Notes: a model not told the origin generated them from the sequence alone. 64,000 nt of DNA from Proteus vulgaris (GCF_033708015.1 NZ_CP137921.1:62001-126000), one strand, 5' to 3'; numbered from the stretch's first letter, positions 26,792 through 35,710 are shown. Numbers and translations: made by a program.

Positions 26792-27318
26792 ATTTTCCAC
26801 TCAAGAAGTATTTCGTCAAAAAGGAATCCTGGAAGCGCTTCGGGGTTAAGGCAGGTGTGACACTAGTGGTTCTTTGGGCTGCTGGTGCGGCCTTTGCCAG
26901 CCGCTACCGTATTGGCATTGATCCACAACAGGAGAAGTGCCTGCCGGGTTACACCTTCTTCCTCATTGATCTGAACGACCAAACTCTGGAGAGGGGAGCG
27001 GTTTACGCCTTCCAAGCCAAGAACATGCAGCCTTTCTACAAGGACGGGACTCGCATGGTCAAAATCCTCACCGGTATGCCGGGGGATAAAGTCGAGATCA
27101 ACGATAAGTGGAAGATCACCGTCAATGGTGATGTCGTCGGAGAGGGGCTCCAGCTCGCAGGGAAACTACATCTGCCAGAGAGCCACTTTTACGGCAAGAC
27201 CACGCTGAAAGAGAACAACTACTGGTTTATGGGCAAAAGCCCATTCAGCTTCGACTCACGTTACTGGGGGACTGTGAAAAATGATCAGATCATTGGCCGC
27301 GCATATCCCCTGTTCTAA
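26788..27318 (+). CDS. trhF: S26-family conjugative signal peptidase TrhF
   Basis: The 176-residue protein has an N-terminal membrane span (about 22-38), the CLPGYTFFLI region where the nucleophilic residue normally lies, and DGTRMVKILTGMPGDKV with the lysine general base. This S26 group processes or cyclises pilin in H-type systems. The expected Ser position here reads PGYTFF rather than PGS/C, so the nucleophile deserves a check. It overlaps traW by 38 bp. Confidence 0.82.
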   Translation: MNFPLKKYFVKKESWKRFGVKAGVTLVVLWAAGAAFASRYRIGIDPQQEKCLPGYTFFLIDLNDQTLERGAVYAFQAKNMQPFYKDGTRMVKILTGMPGDKVEINDKWKITVNGDVVGEGLQLAGKLHLPESHFYGKTTLKENNYWFMGKSPFSFDSRYWGTVKNDQIIGRAYPLF

Positions 27319-28546
27319 GAGCGTTCTGGTGGCGTTGATGTTCTCTGTGGCTGGCGGGGCATACGCTCAAGAGTCTCCGCTCACAGAGCAGGATAAGGCG
27401 CTTATTGAGCAAGGAAAGCAAATTGCCCAAAAGGCCCAGAAGATGGAAATGCCATCTCTGTTGCAAAACCAACACATGGACGAGGCTCAGGCCGAAGCCA
27501 AGGCATTTTTCAAGCAGCTCCAAACTACTAACCCAACGCTCAAGGAGATGCACCGGAAACAGGCTGAAAAGGGTATCTACTCTGACCATCGGATACTGGT
27601 TTTCGCCTCGTTGTCTCTTGGCGAACAGGGGTTAGATGACGTCCTAACGGCGGTGTCAGGCCAGCCTGATTCTGTAATTGTGTTCCGTGGCATCCCGGAA
27701 GGAATGAACTTGGGGCAGGGAGTTAAAGCTATTCAGGCGCTCGCGGCCAAAAAAGACCCAGTGCCGAACATCATCATCAACCCTACGTTGTTCAAAACGT
27801 ACAACATCACAGCCGTTCCCACGATTGTGATGCTGGAGGATGAGCCGCTGCCTGGCGAACAACCAAACGTCGTCGCCCAGGTCTCCGGGTTGTCCGACCC
27901 GGTATGGTTGGCTCGGGAAGTGGATAACGGAGAAAAAGGCGATCTCGGCGTTAAGGGGCCGGTGGAGAAAATCAGTGAGCCAGACCTTATTGATGTTGCC
28001 AAGAAACGCCTTGCCAATATCGACTGGGAAGAGAAGAAGAAACAGGCTATAGAGCGCTTCTGGACCAAGCAGAATTTCAATGAGCTGCCAAGAGCGCCAA
28101 AATCTCGAACACGAGAAATTGACCCTAGCGTCATGATCACCAGTGACATCAGCACTCCGGATGGCACTGTGTTCGCTCACGCGGGTGACGTGATCAACCC
28201 ATTGTGCGATCCGAAGGAAGTTTGCAAGCCTGGAACGCGGCCATTTACCCAAGCGGTCGTAGTTTTCGACCCGCTGGACAAAAAGCAAATGGAACTACTC
28301 GCCAAGAAGCTGCCTGAAATCAAGCTGGAGCCTGGCGTACAACGGATCACCTATATCGCCACAGAGTTCGACAAAGACAAAGGCTGGGATTCCTACAAGA
28401 GTGTCACCGACAACTTTGACGCGCCGGTATATCTGCTGACGCCAGATCTGATTACCCGGTTCGAGCTGGAGCACACACCGAGCGTCATTACTGCCAGAGG
28501 CAAGAAGTTTGTTGTCCGCGAACTTGCTGAGGAGGGCGGTGAATGA
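27281..28546 (+). CDS. traW: TrbC-TraW fusion pilus assembly protein
   Basis: The 421-residue protein has a signal peptide (cleaved after GGAYA) and a charged helical linker. A TrbC_Ftype thioredoxin-like domain follows (ILVFASLSLGEQGL through NITAVPTIVML, about residues 105-190). The TraW domain begins near RTREIDPSVMI (about residue 275) and includes AHAGDVINPL. In F these are two proteins needed for pilus assembly. It overlaps the EAL gene by 4 bp. Confidence 0.88.
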   Translation: MIRSLAAHIPCSKSVLVALMFSVAGGAYAQESPLTEQDKALIEQGKQIAQKAQKMEMPSLLQNQHMDEAQAEAKAFFKQLQTTNPTLKEMHRKQAEKGIYSDHRILVFASLSLGEQGLDDVLTAVSGQPDSVIVFRGIPEGMNLGQGVKAIQALAAKKDPVPNIIINPTLFKTYNITAVPTIVMLEDEPLPGEQPNVVAQVSGLSDPVWLAREVDNGEKGDLGVKGPVEKISEPDLIDVAKKRLANIDWEEKKKQAIERFWTKQNFNELPRAPKSRTREIDPSVMITSDISTPDGTVFAHAGDVINPLCDPKEVCKPGTRPFTQAVVVFDPLDKKQMELLAKKLPEIKLEPGVQRITYIATEFDKDKGWDSYKSVTDNFDAPVYLLTPDLITRFELEHTPSVITARGKKFVVRELAEEGGE

Positions 28547-29214
28547 TTTTTGCCCCGGCTTTCCAACCAATTAAAGACGTCGGCACAGGTTCGTTTGTCG
28601 CTGCTGAGGTACTGGCTCGTTGGTACGACGAAGGCCGGGTTCTTACACCATCCTCTCTGTCATCTCCTCCTTATTGGGGACTGGTGGATATGGAGATGGC
28701 ACGGTTCATTCAGGACAACCTTCATTATTGCTTGGATCTGTACCCGGCTCTCTTTCTGAATGTCTCCGAACAAACTTTGCAATCAGACGTCATCTTCAAG
28801 GCGTGGTGTAGGGTTGTCCGCGACATTGCTAAAAATCACTCATCACGGCTTGTCATCGAGATTACAGAGGGCATTCAGGACGCCTCTCTCGCATCGAGAT
28901 GGGAGGCTCTGACCGAAATAGGGGTTGAGCTGGCGCTGGATGACTATGGAGACAAAAACTCTTCTCTGGATCGCCTGAGCCGTTATGACTGGCACTATTG
29001 CAAGTTTGACGCGAGAAGACTGCGGTCGCTTGAAGACTACCCGGCCATCCTCCACTGCCGCCGAAAAGGCATACAGCTCATTGCTGAGCAGGTGGAGAGC
29101 TTCCCATTGGGGGAGAGCGCCAAATTACTTGGACTGTCATGGCAACAAGGTTTCTATCACGGGAAGCCTGCTGTCATGGAGAAAAATTTGAATTACGTAA
29201 AGGCCTTACCATGA
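28543..29214 (+). CDS. EAL-domain cyclic-di-GMP phosphodiesterase-like protein
   Basis: The 223-residue single-domain protein keeps the EAL signature in order: AEVLARW (EVL for EAL), LNVSEQ, VIEITEG, LALDDYG (DDFG-like), CKFDARR, AEQVES and QGFYHGKP. The metal- and catalysis-related E, N, E, D, D, K, E and Q residues appear to be present, so c-di-GMP hydrolysis is plausible. It starts on the traW stop (ATGA) and its stop overlaps the traU ATG, so it is translated with the pilus genes. No signal peptide or membrane span is seen. Confidence 0.88.
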   Translation: MIFAPAFQPIKDVGTGSFVAAEVLARWYDEGRVLTPSSLSSPPYWGLVDMEMARFIQDNLHYCLDLYPALFLNVSEQTLQSDVIFKAWCRVVRDIAKNHSSRLVIEITEGIQDASLASRWEALTEIGVELALDDYGDKNSSLDRLSRYDWHYCKFDARRLRSLEDYPAILHCRRKGIQLIAEQVESFPLGESAKLLGLSWQQGFYHGKPAVMEKNLNYVKALP

Positions 29215-30218
29215 TGCAAAAAATTCTACGGATCATGGCCGTTAGCGCGGTCTTTTGGGTTGGTTCGGTATCGGCTGACCCTGGGTGCCAGAATGCGGAA
29301 GTGATCGGCGGAAAACTGATTACTGACATCTGCTGGAGCTGTATTTTCCCTATCAAAGTAGCAGGGGTTCCTATAAGTGGTGGAGGCGGATCATTCCCGA
29401 GTGAAGCCGTAAGCAACCCTCTGTGTATGTGCGAGGATAATCTAGGGGTCCCTCGGCCTGGAGTCACCACTTCTATGTGGGAGCCAGCACGGCTCGTTGA
29501 ATTTCAGAGAGTGCCTGGCTGCTCATCAGTCTTGAATGGTGTCAGGTTCCCGTTTGATAGGACTAACCAAGGGCATCATGGCATGGGAGACATGGATGGT
29601 GGTGATGGTTCTTTTATGCACTATCACTACTATGCGTTTCCTCTGTTGGTGATGCTCGATTTATTTATTAAGCAGACCTGTAATGCTGATGGGTATATGG
29701 ATCTCGACATCATGTACATGTCGGAGCTCGACCCGACCTGGAACAATGATGAGCTCGCTTTTTTTACCAATCCAGAGGCGGCGGCAGTAGCAAACCCAAT
29801 TGCGGCGGCTGCGTGTACTGCTGATGCTGTCTCATCAACCGCTGGAAAACCTTTAAAACAGCTTTTCTGGTGTGCTGGTTCATGGGGCACCCTGTATCCA
29901 TTTAGTGGCAACCAGAATGGTGGAAAAGGTGTTATCCGCGATAGCAGTCTTCTTAGCACAAGGGTTCTGGCTGCTTTGCATCGCCGGGGGTTAGCGTGGA
30001 AGACAATGGGTTCTGAGGCTATGTGTAGAGGCGTTATTAGCCCAACACTACCCAAAACGCAGTACAAATTCACGCTATTGCATCCGGTTCCAGAGACAAA
30101 CTCATCTCACGTAATTGGCGAATCCACTCTTACGTGGGGTCTGGCGCGAACTATACCGGCAATTGGGCAAGACCCTATTTACACCATCTGGCGATGGAAT
30201 GATTGCTGTAACAATTGA
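29211..30218 (+). CDS. traU: TraU, mating-pair/DNA-transfer protein
   Basis: The 335-residue exported protein has a signal peptide (cleaved after VSA), many cysteines (CWSCIFP, CMCEDN, CTADA) and the family pattern ending in WNDCCNN. TraU is periplasmic and disulfide-rich, fitting the nearby dsbC. The start at 29211 overlaps the EAL stop. Confidence 0.92.
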   Translation: MMQKILRIMAVSAVFWVGSVSADPGCQNAEVIGGKLITDICWSCIFPIKVAGVPISGGGGSFPSEAVSNPLCMCEDNLGVPRPGVTTSMWEPARLVEFQRVPGCSSVLNGVRFPFDRTNQGHHGMGDMDGGDGSFMHYHYYAFPLLVMLDLFIKQTCNADGYMDLDIMYMSELDPTWNNDELAFFTNPEAAAVANPIAAAACTADAVSSTAGKPLKQLFWCAGSWGTLYPFSGNQNGGKGVIRDSSLLSTRVLAALHRRGLAWKTMGSEAMCRGVISPTLPKTQYKFTLLHPVPETNSSHVIGESTLTWGLARTIPAIGQDPIYTIWRWNDCCNN

Positions 30219-30255
30219 GCAGACCCTAACGAATTTGCACGGGCATTTTAGATTA

Positions 30256-30270
30256 TGCCCCAAAAGGGCC
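30256..30270 (+). promoter_or_regulatory. AcaCD-type box upstream of traN
   Basis: TGCCCCAAAAGGGCC is followed by ACTACACG and a possible -10 (CAGATAG). It lies 64 bp before traN. Confidence 0.65.
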
Positions 30271-30333
30271 ACTACACGTACAGGTGGCCCTTGTCTTCTC
30301 AGATAGCATGGGAAGGTTGAAATGGAGAACACA

Positions 30334-33129
30334 ATGCGAAGTCATAATTACTTTATGAAAGCTGTGGCCTCGCTGTTGACAGTAACCATGTCTGCGCTGC
30401 CGATACATTCCTACGCTAACGGTAGCCAAGACCAGGACATCACAGCGGTGGGTAAAGAGGCCCAGGCTTTCGGACAAAACCTCTCAAACTCATTCAAGTC
30501 GAGCTCGGGGACTGTGCAAGATGGCACAATCTCTATGCCGACGTTGAAAGACGGTCAATTCCAAATGAACGGGGGGAGTCAGATTAATGTCAATGATCTA
30601 TTCCCCGGAACGAGCGGGACCAACAATAAACCTGATAGTTATTACTTCCCTGATGCCAATAAACCTGATGTGGGCGGTCTGCAAGGCATTTACGACTCTG
30701 GCGATGACATGGACAGCGTGGGGAATAATGCAAAAGGGTCGCTGTGGAGTGATGCCAATAGTGCTAATCCATCAATCTCTGGTGCGGCATACAAGGTTCT
30801 TCTCGATGCCTCTAATCGATCACGCCCTGATTTCAGTAATGACCCGGTACTAAATCTAAGCAAAAAGACCTATGAGGATATGGACCTCATCGCAGGTGGC
30901 TTTGGGGATTGTTCTGCCGAAACAACCATCAATCAGAATACTATCAACGCCCACATTCCAGAGTATGAACGGTGTCAGCGTGTTGTAGATCAAAGCGCGG
31001 ACTGTGAGGTTGTCCATGACTACGACGCCTCTGTGGTGAAGCACTATGATGGTCCATATAACCTCAAATCTTGTGGAGAAGGCTGTACTGAGTTGTGGAT
31101 TGGTCGAGTGGGGGACAACTACTGGAGTGGTAACTGCAAGATTTATGAGGAGTACACGCGGGTCCAAGTCAGCAATCCAGATGCCATAGTGTCTGCAACG
31201 CTTGAATACGCCAAGTGGGATGACTACATGCAAGTGTGGGTCGGTAAGTCCGGCCAAGAGACTAAAGTGTGGTCTGGCCCAGATGGCAACTTCCCTCCAG
31301 AAACAGCCGGTAGATGTGAGCTCTCCACGAGTTGGGAGCGAAACCCTAATGTTGATGTCACTCCCTATTTTAAGAACGTGAAAGATGGTGATGTTGTTAC
31401 GTTTAAGATCCGCGTTTCAGTAAGTGGCGAAGGTGAGGGTTTTGGCCGCATAAAACTCCGCTATGACCCATCGAAAGCCATTACCAAGGATGAGTGGGCT
31501 CCACAGAGCTGCATGGATTCAGCCAAAGGGGTGGTAGATGGTTTTGCGGAAGGCGAGATCACATGTATAGATGACCCGACTGATGCTACTGGCTGCACAG
31601 TCATCAATGGGATCAAAGTTTGCGAATCTCAACTCAAGCCGTCACCTTTGCCTGGTATTCCAAAACTATGCAAAAAGGTTCGAGTTAAAGCTGACTATGA
31701 CTTCTATAAGGGGCAAATGGACTGCTGGACAGACCCTCAAGGTGAAACGCACTGTCCGGTAAACACGGGCGGGAATCTCGATAGCTGTCAGAAATATGAA
31801 GAAAACCCTCAGTGCGGCTTCATCAGTTCCAAATGTGTTGATGGTGCTCAGGGAAGTTCTGGTACGTGCTACGTCCACGAGGATACTTATGACTGTGGTA
31901 CAGATGTTTCTGTTCCGACCTTGGAAAAGGAAACTGAGTACCAGTGCGGTGGGCCTATACGCTGCATGGGAGATGACTGCCTTGATTTGACCAAAACACA
32001 AAGCACTGATTTTGCTCGCGCTACTGCGTTGCTCAATGCAGCCCAATTCATGACGCAGGATATGAGCTGCACAGGCCAAGATGGGGATGACAATCCTACC
32101 GGGGATGAAAACGTTATTTGCTCTGCTTTTGCAGGGGAAGCTGGCGAATGCAAGATAGCTGTTGGGGGAGTTTCTGATTGCTGTGAAAAGCCAACCAATA
32201 TATCTCTTGCCGATTATCTGAACCTAATAATGGCCGTTCCAAAGCTCGATGGCGCAGTGATGGGGCTGACTGATGGTAATGCGCTTAAAGGTGCTTATCA
32301 GGTACTTAGGGAACCTGCCCTTCAAGGGTGGACAGAAGTCACAAAACCGTTCACAAGTTATATAGAGAACGTTTCAGGTGCTGTTGATTCGTTCTTCCAG
32401 CCTGTAGAGCAGTTTGTTGATCAACTCATTGACCAGCTCAAAGAGCAAGTCAAAGAAGTGATGATGGATGTCATGAAATCAGCAGGCCAAGATGCAGCAA
32501 CAGAGCAGGCGGCTGCCGCAGCATCTGAACAAGCTGCCGAAGCAATGATGGAGACTGCGACAACATGGCTTAGCACTGCCATGACGATATATACCGTCTA
32601 TGTCGTTGCGATGGTGATGATCCAGATGATTTATAAGTGCGAGGAAGAAGAGTTCACTATGAACGCAAAAAGAGCGCTCAAGAATTGCACCTATGTAGGC
32701 TCTTATTGTAAATCTAAGGTGTTGGGCGCTTGTATTGAAAAAAGAGAAGCGTATTGCTGCTTCAATTCTCCGCTCTCTCGTATTATACAAGAACAGGTTC
32801 GCCCTCAATTGGGGCAGAACTTTGGAGACCCCAAAAATCCTCAGTGTGAAGGGATTCCACTAGATAAAATTGCCGAAATTGATTGGAGCAAAATTAATTT
32901 GGATGAGTGGCTTGGGATATTACAGCAGAACGGTAAATTCCCTGATCCGGCCTCAATAAATCTCGACTCGCTGACTGGAGCAGGGAATGACTTCAATATT
33001 GACGGGACGCGGAAGAATGCTCAGGAAAGGGCGTTGGAGCGGTTGGAAGGGATTGATATTGACGCGAAGCGAAAAGAGGCGACAAACAGCATAGACCCTC
33101 AAACAGGCGCGCCAACTGGTGGTGGATAA
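30334..33129 (+). CDS. traN: TraN, outer-membrane mating-pair stabilisation adhesin
   Basis: The 931-residue protein has a signal peptide (about residues 1-29), a large cysteine-rich middle (paired CxxC-type groups from about residue 195 to 640) and an alanine-rich amphipathic segment near residues 710-760. TraN recognises recipient outer-membrane proteins in F-like systems. The start at 30334 has GGAG upstream; 30322 is the alternative. The gene has its own AcaCD box and a terminator. Confidence 0.92.
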   Translation: MRSHNYFMKAVASLLTVTMSALPIHSYANGSQDQDITAVGKEAQAFGQNLSNSFKSSSGTVQDGTISMPTLKDGQFQMNGGSQINVNDLFPGTSGTNNKPDSYYFPDANKPDVGGLQGIYDSGDDMDSVGNNAKGSLWSDANSANPSISGAAYKVLLDASNRSRPDFSNDPVLNLSKKTYEDMDLIAGGFGDCSAETTINQNTINAHIPEYERCQRVVDQSADCEVVHDYDASVVKHYDGPYNLKSCGEGCTELWIGRVGDNYWSGNCKIYEEYTRVQVSNPDAIVSATLEYAKWDDYMQVWVGKSGQETKVWSGPDGNFPPETAGRCELSTSWERNPNVDVTPYFKNVKDGDVVTFKIRVSVSGEGEGFGRIKLRYDPSKAITKDEWAPQSCMDSAKGVVDGFAEGEITCIDDPTDATGCTVINGIKVCESQLKPSPLPGIPKLCKKVRVKADYDFYKGQMDCWTDPQGETHCPVNTGGNLDSCQKYEENPQCGFISSKCVDGAQGSSGTCYVHEDTYDCGTDVSVPTLEKETEYQCGGPIRCMGDDCLDLTKTQSTDFARATALLNAAQFMTQDMSCTGQDGDDNPTGDENVICSAFAGEAGECKIAVGGVSDCCEKPTNISLADYLNLIMAVPKLDGAVMGLTDGNALKGAYQVLREPALQGWTEVTKPFTSYIENVSGAVDSFFQPVEQFVDQLIDQLKEQVKEVMMDVMKSAGQDAATEQAAAAASEQAAEAMMETATTWLSTAMTIYTVYVVAMVMIQMIYKCEEEEFTMNAKRALKNCTYVGSYCKSKVLGACIEKREAYCCFNSPLSRIIQEQVRPQLGQNFGDPKNPQCEGIPLDKIAEIDWSKINLDEWLGILQQNGKFPDPASINLDSLTGAGNDFNIDGTRKNAQERALERLEGIDIDAKRKEATNSIDPQTGAPTGGG

Positions 33130-33134
33130 AAAAA

Positions 33135-33155
33135 GGGGCCTTTCGGCCCCTTTCT
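33135..33155 (+). terminator. terminator between convergent traN and lipoprotein gene
   Basis: GGGGCC-TTTC-GGCCCC is followed by TTTCTC and preceded by an A-run, so it can act in both directions. Confidence 0.8.
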
Positions 33156-33167
33156 CATGTAGATTGA

Positions 33168-34028
33168 TTACGCTTCTGGGTAAACAAATAACTCTGCTTT
33201 TCCCTGATCAAGAAGGTAAGGGAAAGCAACTTTTTCGCCATTATCCAGCTCAACCGATTTTGGAGCAAGGTAGAGGTAGGCCCAAGCTGGTAGCTGTTTG
33301 CTAATAGCTGCGTAGATCGCTTGCTGAGGAGCATGGCTTGCTGCCCCATTACCGACATTCACAAAGTTGTATGCGGTCTCATGGCCTGATGTGAAGGCAT
33401 ACGCTGTACCTTGAACGCCAGAGACAAAATTAGGAGCTGACCCTAGGCGAGGCTCCACGATTTTCACCTTAACGGAACACATGTCAGCTACCTTACTTTG
33501 TCCGTTCACCCACGTCGGGCAACCCCATTCATTCTTGTAGAACTGATAGGTTAGGCGACCGTCTTTGTCATACAGAAGCGTGAAATTGGCACCCAAATCA
33601 GTCAGCGCTGACTCAATGGAAACTTTCACATGTGAAAGAAATTTGGCCTGAGCGTCTGCCGGTGAAACTGCTTCGTTAGCAGGCATCCAAGCGATCAAGC
33701 TATTGCGAGCGCCATGCTGTTTGGGGCCGATAGCCCAGTTCGCAAGGTTGACCAAGCCACCTTGCCAGTCGGTCATTCCGAGCTGAGGGGACATGTAGCC
33801 AGACAGCACGTAGGCTGCCCCAAACGTTTTGGTGTCGGTCAGACGCTCCAGCTTGTCACGCGGAACAGAAGCGTCTTGGATGCCTGTTACCAGGCCACCG
33901 GCCTCCGCGATGTTGTAAGCGCGACTGTGATTGGTTTTGTACGCTGTGGGTTCGTAACTGCTGGTGGATGCACAGCCAGATAGAGCTGCTACAGCCAGAG
34001 CCACGGTGGTGATTAAAGCCTTTTTCAT
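33168..34028 (-). CDS. lipoprotein of unknown function
   Basis: The 286-residue product starts with a lipoprotein signal and lipobox ALSGCAS (Cys at about residue 19). The mature domain has two cysteines (GCPTW, MCSVKV), and the C-terminus ends FVYPEA. AACGGAGAACAAC precedes the ATG. It points against traN, so it is regulated separately. The family is not recognised. A copy of the CTTTCACATGTGAAAG palindrome lies inside its coding sequence. Confidence 0.72.
   Translation of the reverse strand: MKKALITTVALAVAALSGCASTSSYEPTAYKTNHSRAYNIAEAGGLVTGIQDASVPRDKLERLTDTKTFGAAYVLSGYMSPQLGMTDWQGGLVNLANWAIGPKQHGARNSLIAWMPANEAVSPADAQAKFLSHVKVSIESALTDLGANFTLLYDKDGRLTYQFYKNEWGCPTWVNGQSKVADMCSVKVKIVEPRLGSAPNFVSGVQGTAYAFTSGHETAYNFVNVGNGAASHAPQQAIYAAISKQLPAWAYLYLAPKSVELDNGEKVAFPYLLDQGKAELFVYPEA
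33623..33638. repeat. palindrome CTTTCACATGTGAAAG, copy 2
   Basis: A perfect 16-bp inverted repeat inside the lipoprotein gene, identical to copies at 12564 and 49019. Confidence 0.7.
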
Positions 34029-34105
34029 GTTGTTCTCCGTTCTTACCTGAGTTGAATCTGATTTACTTCGATAATATCACAGCATCAAAAAATGCAACCA
34101 TAAAA

Positions 34106-34134
34106 GACAAAAAAAAGCCCCTCGGGCGAGGGGC
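34106..34134 (-). terminator. terminator of the DUF1845-like gene
   Basis: On the minus strand GCCCCTCG-CC-CGAGGGGC is followed by a run of Ts. It ends the gene at 34151. Confidence 0.88.
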
Positions 34135-34150
34135 AAAGGTTTGGGCTGGG

Positions 34151-34792
34151 TTATGCTGCTTTTGTTTTCTCGGCTTCGTCTGCGATTTCCTTGTCGCCGG
34201 TTGCAGATTCCGGAGCGGCTTCGGCCACTTCACCTTCTTTGCCTTTGCTGTGGGCGGAAATGCGAGCCCGTTTCTCGATGCCGATGATTCGACCGGCCAG
34301 CTTGATGAGGCGTTGCTGCCATTGGTAAGTGGCGTCGGTGCGCTGCTTGCTGGTCAGTACGGTGTTCAGCCAGAGAGTGTCAACGATCCCCATCAGGGTA
34401 TCCAGTTTGCGGATCAGGTGTGCAAACTGAGCAACCTGAGGAGAGTTGATCTCGATGGTGTATTCATTCGGGTTGGTGTAGCCGGGCATCATGTCGATGC
34501 CGTTGTCTTCCATCAGCTTGTTGAGCTGGGCGGTAGCTTTGTCCAGGTCTTCGGAGACCTTGGAAATGTGTTCCAGGATGACGGTTTCAACCTGGTCGAT
34601 TTCGTCCTGCTCACCGATGATGCGAAGGATCACGTCGATGGAGAACAGGGAGTTGGAAACTCGCTCAAAGCTGCGTTCCATGACGCGCTGAGCTTGGAGG
34701 CTGTTTACTTTCAGAACTTGCTTGAAAACAGGGCGAGAGTAGTGGTTGCTGCGGTCGTTGTTTGTGTCCAGTGCTACTTGTGCTTCTGCCAT
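34151..34792 (-). CDS. DUF1845-like conjugative-element protein
   Basis: The 213-residue product is soluble and helical. The central NPNEYTIEINSPQVAQFAHL and LDTLMGIVDTLWLN patterns resemble DUF1845/TIGR03761 proteins of integrating conjugative elements; the C-terminal tail is Ala/Glu-rich. AGGAGTATCTCTA precedes the ATG at 34792. It diverges from the accessory operon. An IncC transcriptional activator, AcaB, has been described; I cannot tell from sequence alone whether this gene is it. Confidence 0.72.
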   Translation of the reverse strand: MAEAQVALDTNNDRSNHYSRPVFKQVLKVNSLQAQRVMERSFERVSNSLFSIDVILRIIGEQDEIDQVETVILEHISKVSEDLDKATAQLNKLMEDNGIDMMPGYTNPNEYTIEINSPQVAQFAHLIRKLDTLMGIVDTLWLNTVLTSKQRTDATYQWQQRLIKLAGRIIGIEKRARISAHSKGKEGEVAEAAPESATGDKEIADEAEKTKAA

Positions 34793-34874
34793 TAGAGATA
34801 CTCCTAAATTTGAGGTACAGATAAACGCACTGGAAAGGATAAATGCGGTCAATCTGTAACCTGACCTCTCGAAG

Positions 34875-34889
34875 TGCCCAAAATGGACA
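34875..34889 (+). promoter_or_regulatory. AcaCD-type box heading the accessory operon
   Basis: TGCCCAAAATGGACA is followed by GTTACAGCG and a possible -10 (GTTTAG near 34905). The first twin-hairpin element starts 49 bp after the box. Confidence 0.68.
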
Positions 34890-34937
34890 GTTACAGCGTT
34901 TTCTGTTTAGCAAAGGTGAGCTATATTTGAATCATCT

Positions 34938-34989
34938 TAGTCGCTCTGCGGCTATAGGTGAGATAGCTGGTCTCCGAAAACAAACAGCA
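34938..34989 (+). ncRNA. twin-hairpin RNA element, copy 1
   Basis: Hairpin 1 pairs TAGTCGC with GCGGCTA around TCT. Hairpin 2 pairs GAGA with TCTC around TAGCTGG. An A-rich tail ending ACAAACAGCA follows. It begins 49 bp after the AcaCD box, so it should lie at the 5' end of the transcript. Seven further copies keep the fold with different stem bases. Confidence 0.72.
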
Positions 34990-35016
34990 TCTAGTCTTAT
35001 GCCGTATGGCATTACT

Positions 35017-35086
35017 TAACCCCAAGCCGGGGGCTTCTCCCGGTTTTCGGGTGTTGCCCCTGTTTTTTTTACATAGGAGCAACACC
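35017..35086 (+). promoter_or_regulatory. three-arm leader of gene 35087
   Basis: Arm B GGTGTTGC (35050-35057) pairs perfectly with arm C GCAACACC (35079-35086), which abuts the ATG and contains the end of the GGAG ribosome site. An upstream GGGGGC can compete for the same B arm. Confidence 0.65.
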
Positions 35087-35407
35087 ATGCACATCATCAC
35101 TTTCATTGTAGTTCTGCTTGCATCTCTGGGCGCACTGTACGTAGGCGCGAAGGCATTTGCTTTTTCCTTCATCGTTCTCGCTAAAGTGTTCCAGCGTATC
35201 GGTTTGTTCCTTTGGAACAAATTCGCAGTTCCTGCAATGCGGTCTGTACAGGCCGTCATCAAAGAACGTGCTGCCAAGGCTGAACAAGCCAAAGCAGTCG
35301 TTGAACCTGAGGTAACTCAAGTTCAAGAAGTCGCTAAACAAGAACCTGACTGGGATTATCTCGAAATCCCGACTTACCTTCGTAAGGGCAAGGAACTTGT
35401 TTGGTAA
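35087..35407 (+). CDS. small membrane-anchored protein
   Basis: The 106-residue product has an N-terminal membrane segment (residues 3-35), a basic stretch and an acidic Val/Gln-rich tail. It is the first gene of the AcaCD-driven accessory operon and is preceded by a three-arm leader. The function is unknown. Confidence 0.65.
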   Translation: MHIITFIVVLLASLGALYVGAKAFAFSFIVLAKVFQRIGLFLWNKFAVPAMRSVQAVIKERAAKAEQAKAVVEPEVTQVQEVAKQEPDWDYLEIPTYLRKGKELVW

Positions 35408-35428
35408 TAACTGTCGCTGAGTAATCTT

Positions 35429-35501
35429 CGACACTTTCAAACCCATCGGGGCAACCATACCCCGACGGGGATGTTGCCCCTTTTTGCTTAGGAGCAACAT
35501 C
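35429..35501 (+). promoter_or_regulatory. three-arm leader of gene 35502
   Basis: A GGGGCAAC (35448-35455) pairs perfectly with B GTTGCCCC (35473-35480). The overlapping GATGTTGC (35470-35477) pairs perfectly with C GCAACATC (35494-35501), next to the GGAG and the ATG. The two pairings exclude each other. Confidence 0.7.
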
Positions 35502-35594
35502 ATGGAAATCGCTATCATCGCTTTGTGTATCCCTGCTGGTTGGGCAATCTCTCGTCCTTTCGTGAGAATCGCTGAATCGTTCGGTTACTGCTGA
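35502..35594 (+). CDS. 30-residue membrane micropeptide
   Basis: A short ORF (MEIAIIALCIPAGW...) has GGAG 7 nt upstream and a full three-arm leader of the kind that precedes real genes here. It is mainly hydrophobic with a basic end. The leader is the main support. Confidence 0.5.
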   Translation: MEIAIIALCIPAGWAISRPFVRIAESFGYC

Positions 35595-35710
35595 TAGTCA
35601 ACGCAAAGGGAGGGGGCAACCCCTCTCTTTCTGGTCAAGCCTCTGTGGCTTGTCCTCAAAGTCTTCTGGTGTCAGTTGGCTTTGACGACAAGCTACAGGG
35701 GGAATGTCGA
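35595..35710 (+). promoter_or_regulatory. variant leader of gene 35711
   Basis: GCTTGTC (35648-35654) can pair with GACAAGC (35687-35693) shortly before AGGGGGAATGTCGAATG. The layout resembles the other leaders but with a longer spacing. Confidence 0.4.

Noticed and set aside
34052..34795. Rightward 247-codon ORF
   Set aside because: It is an antisense shadow of the DUF1845-like gene, which has a signal-consistent start, ribosome site and terminator.
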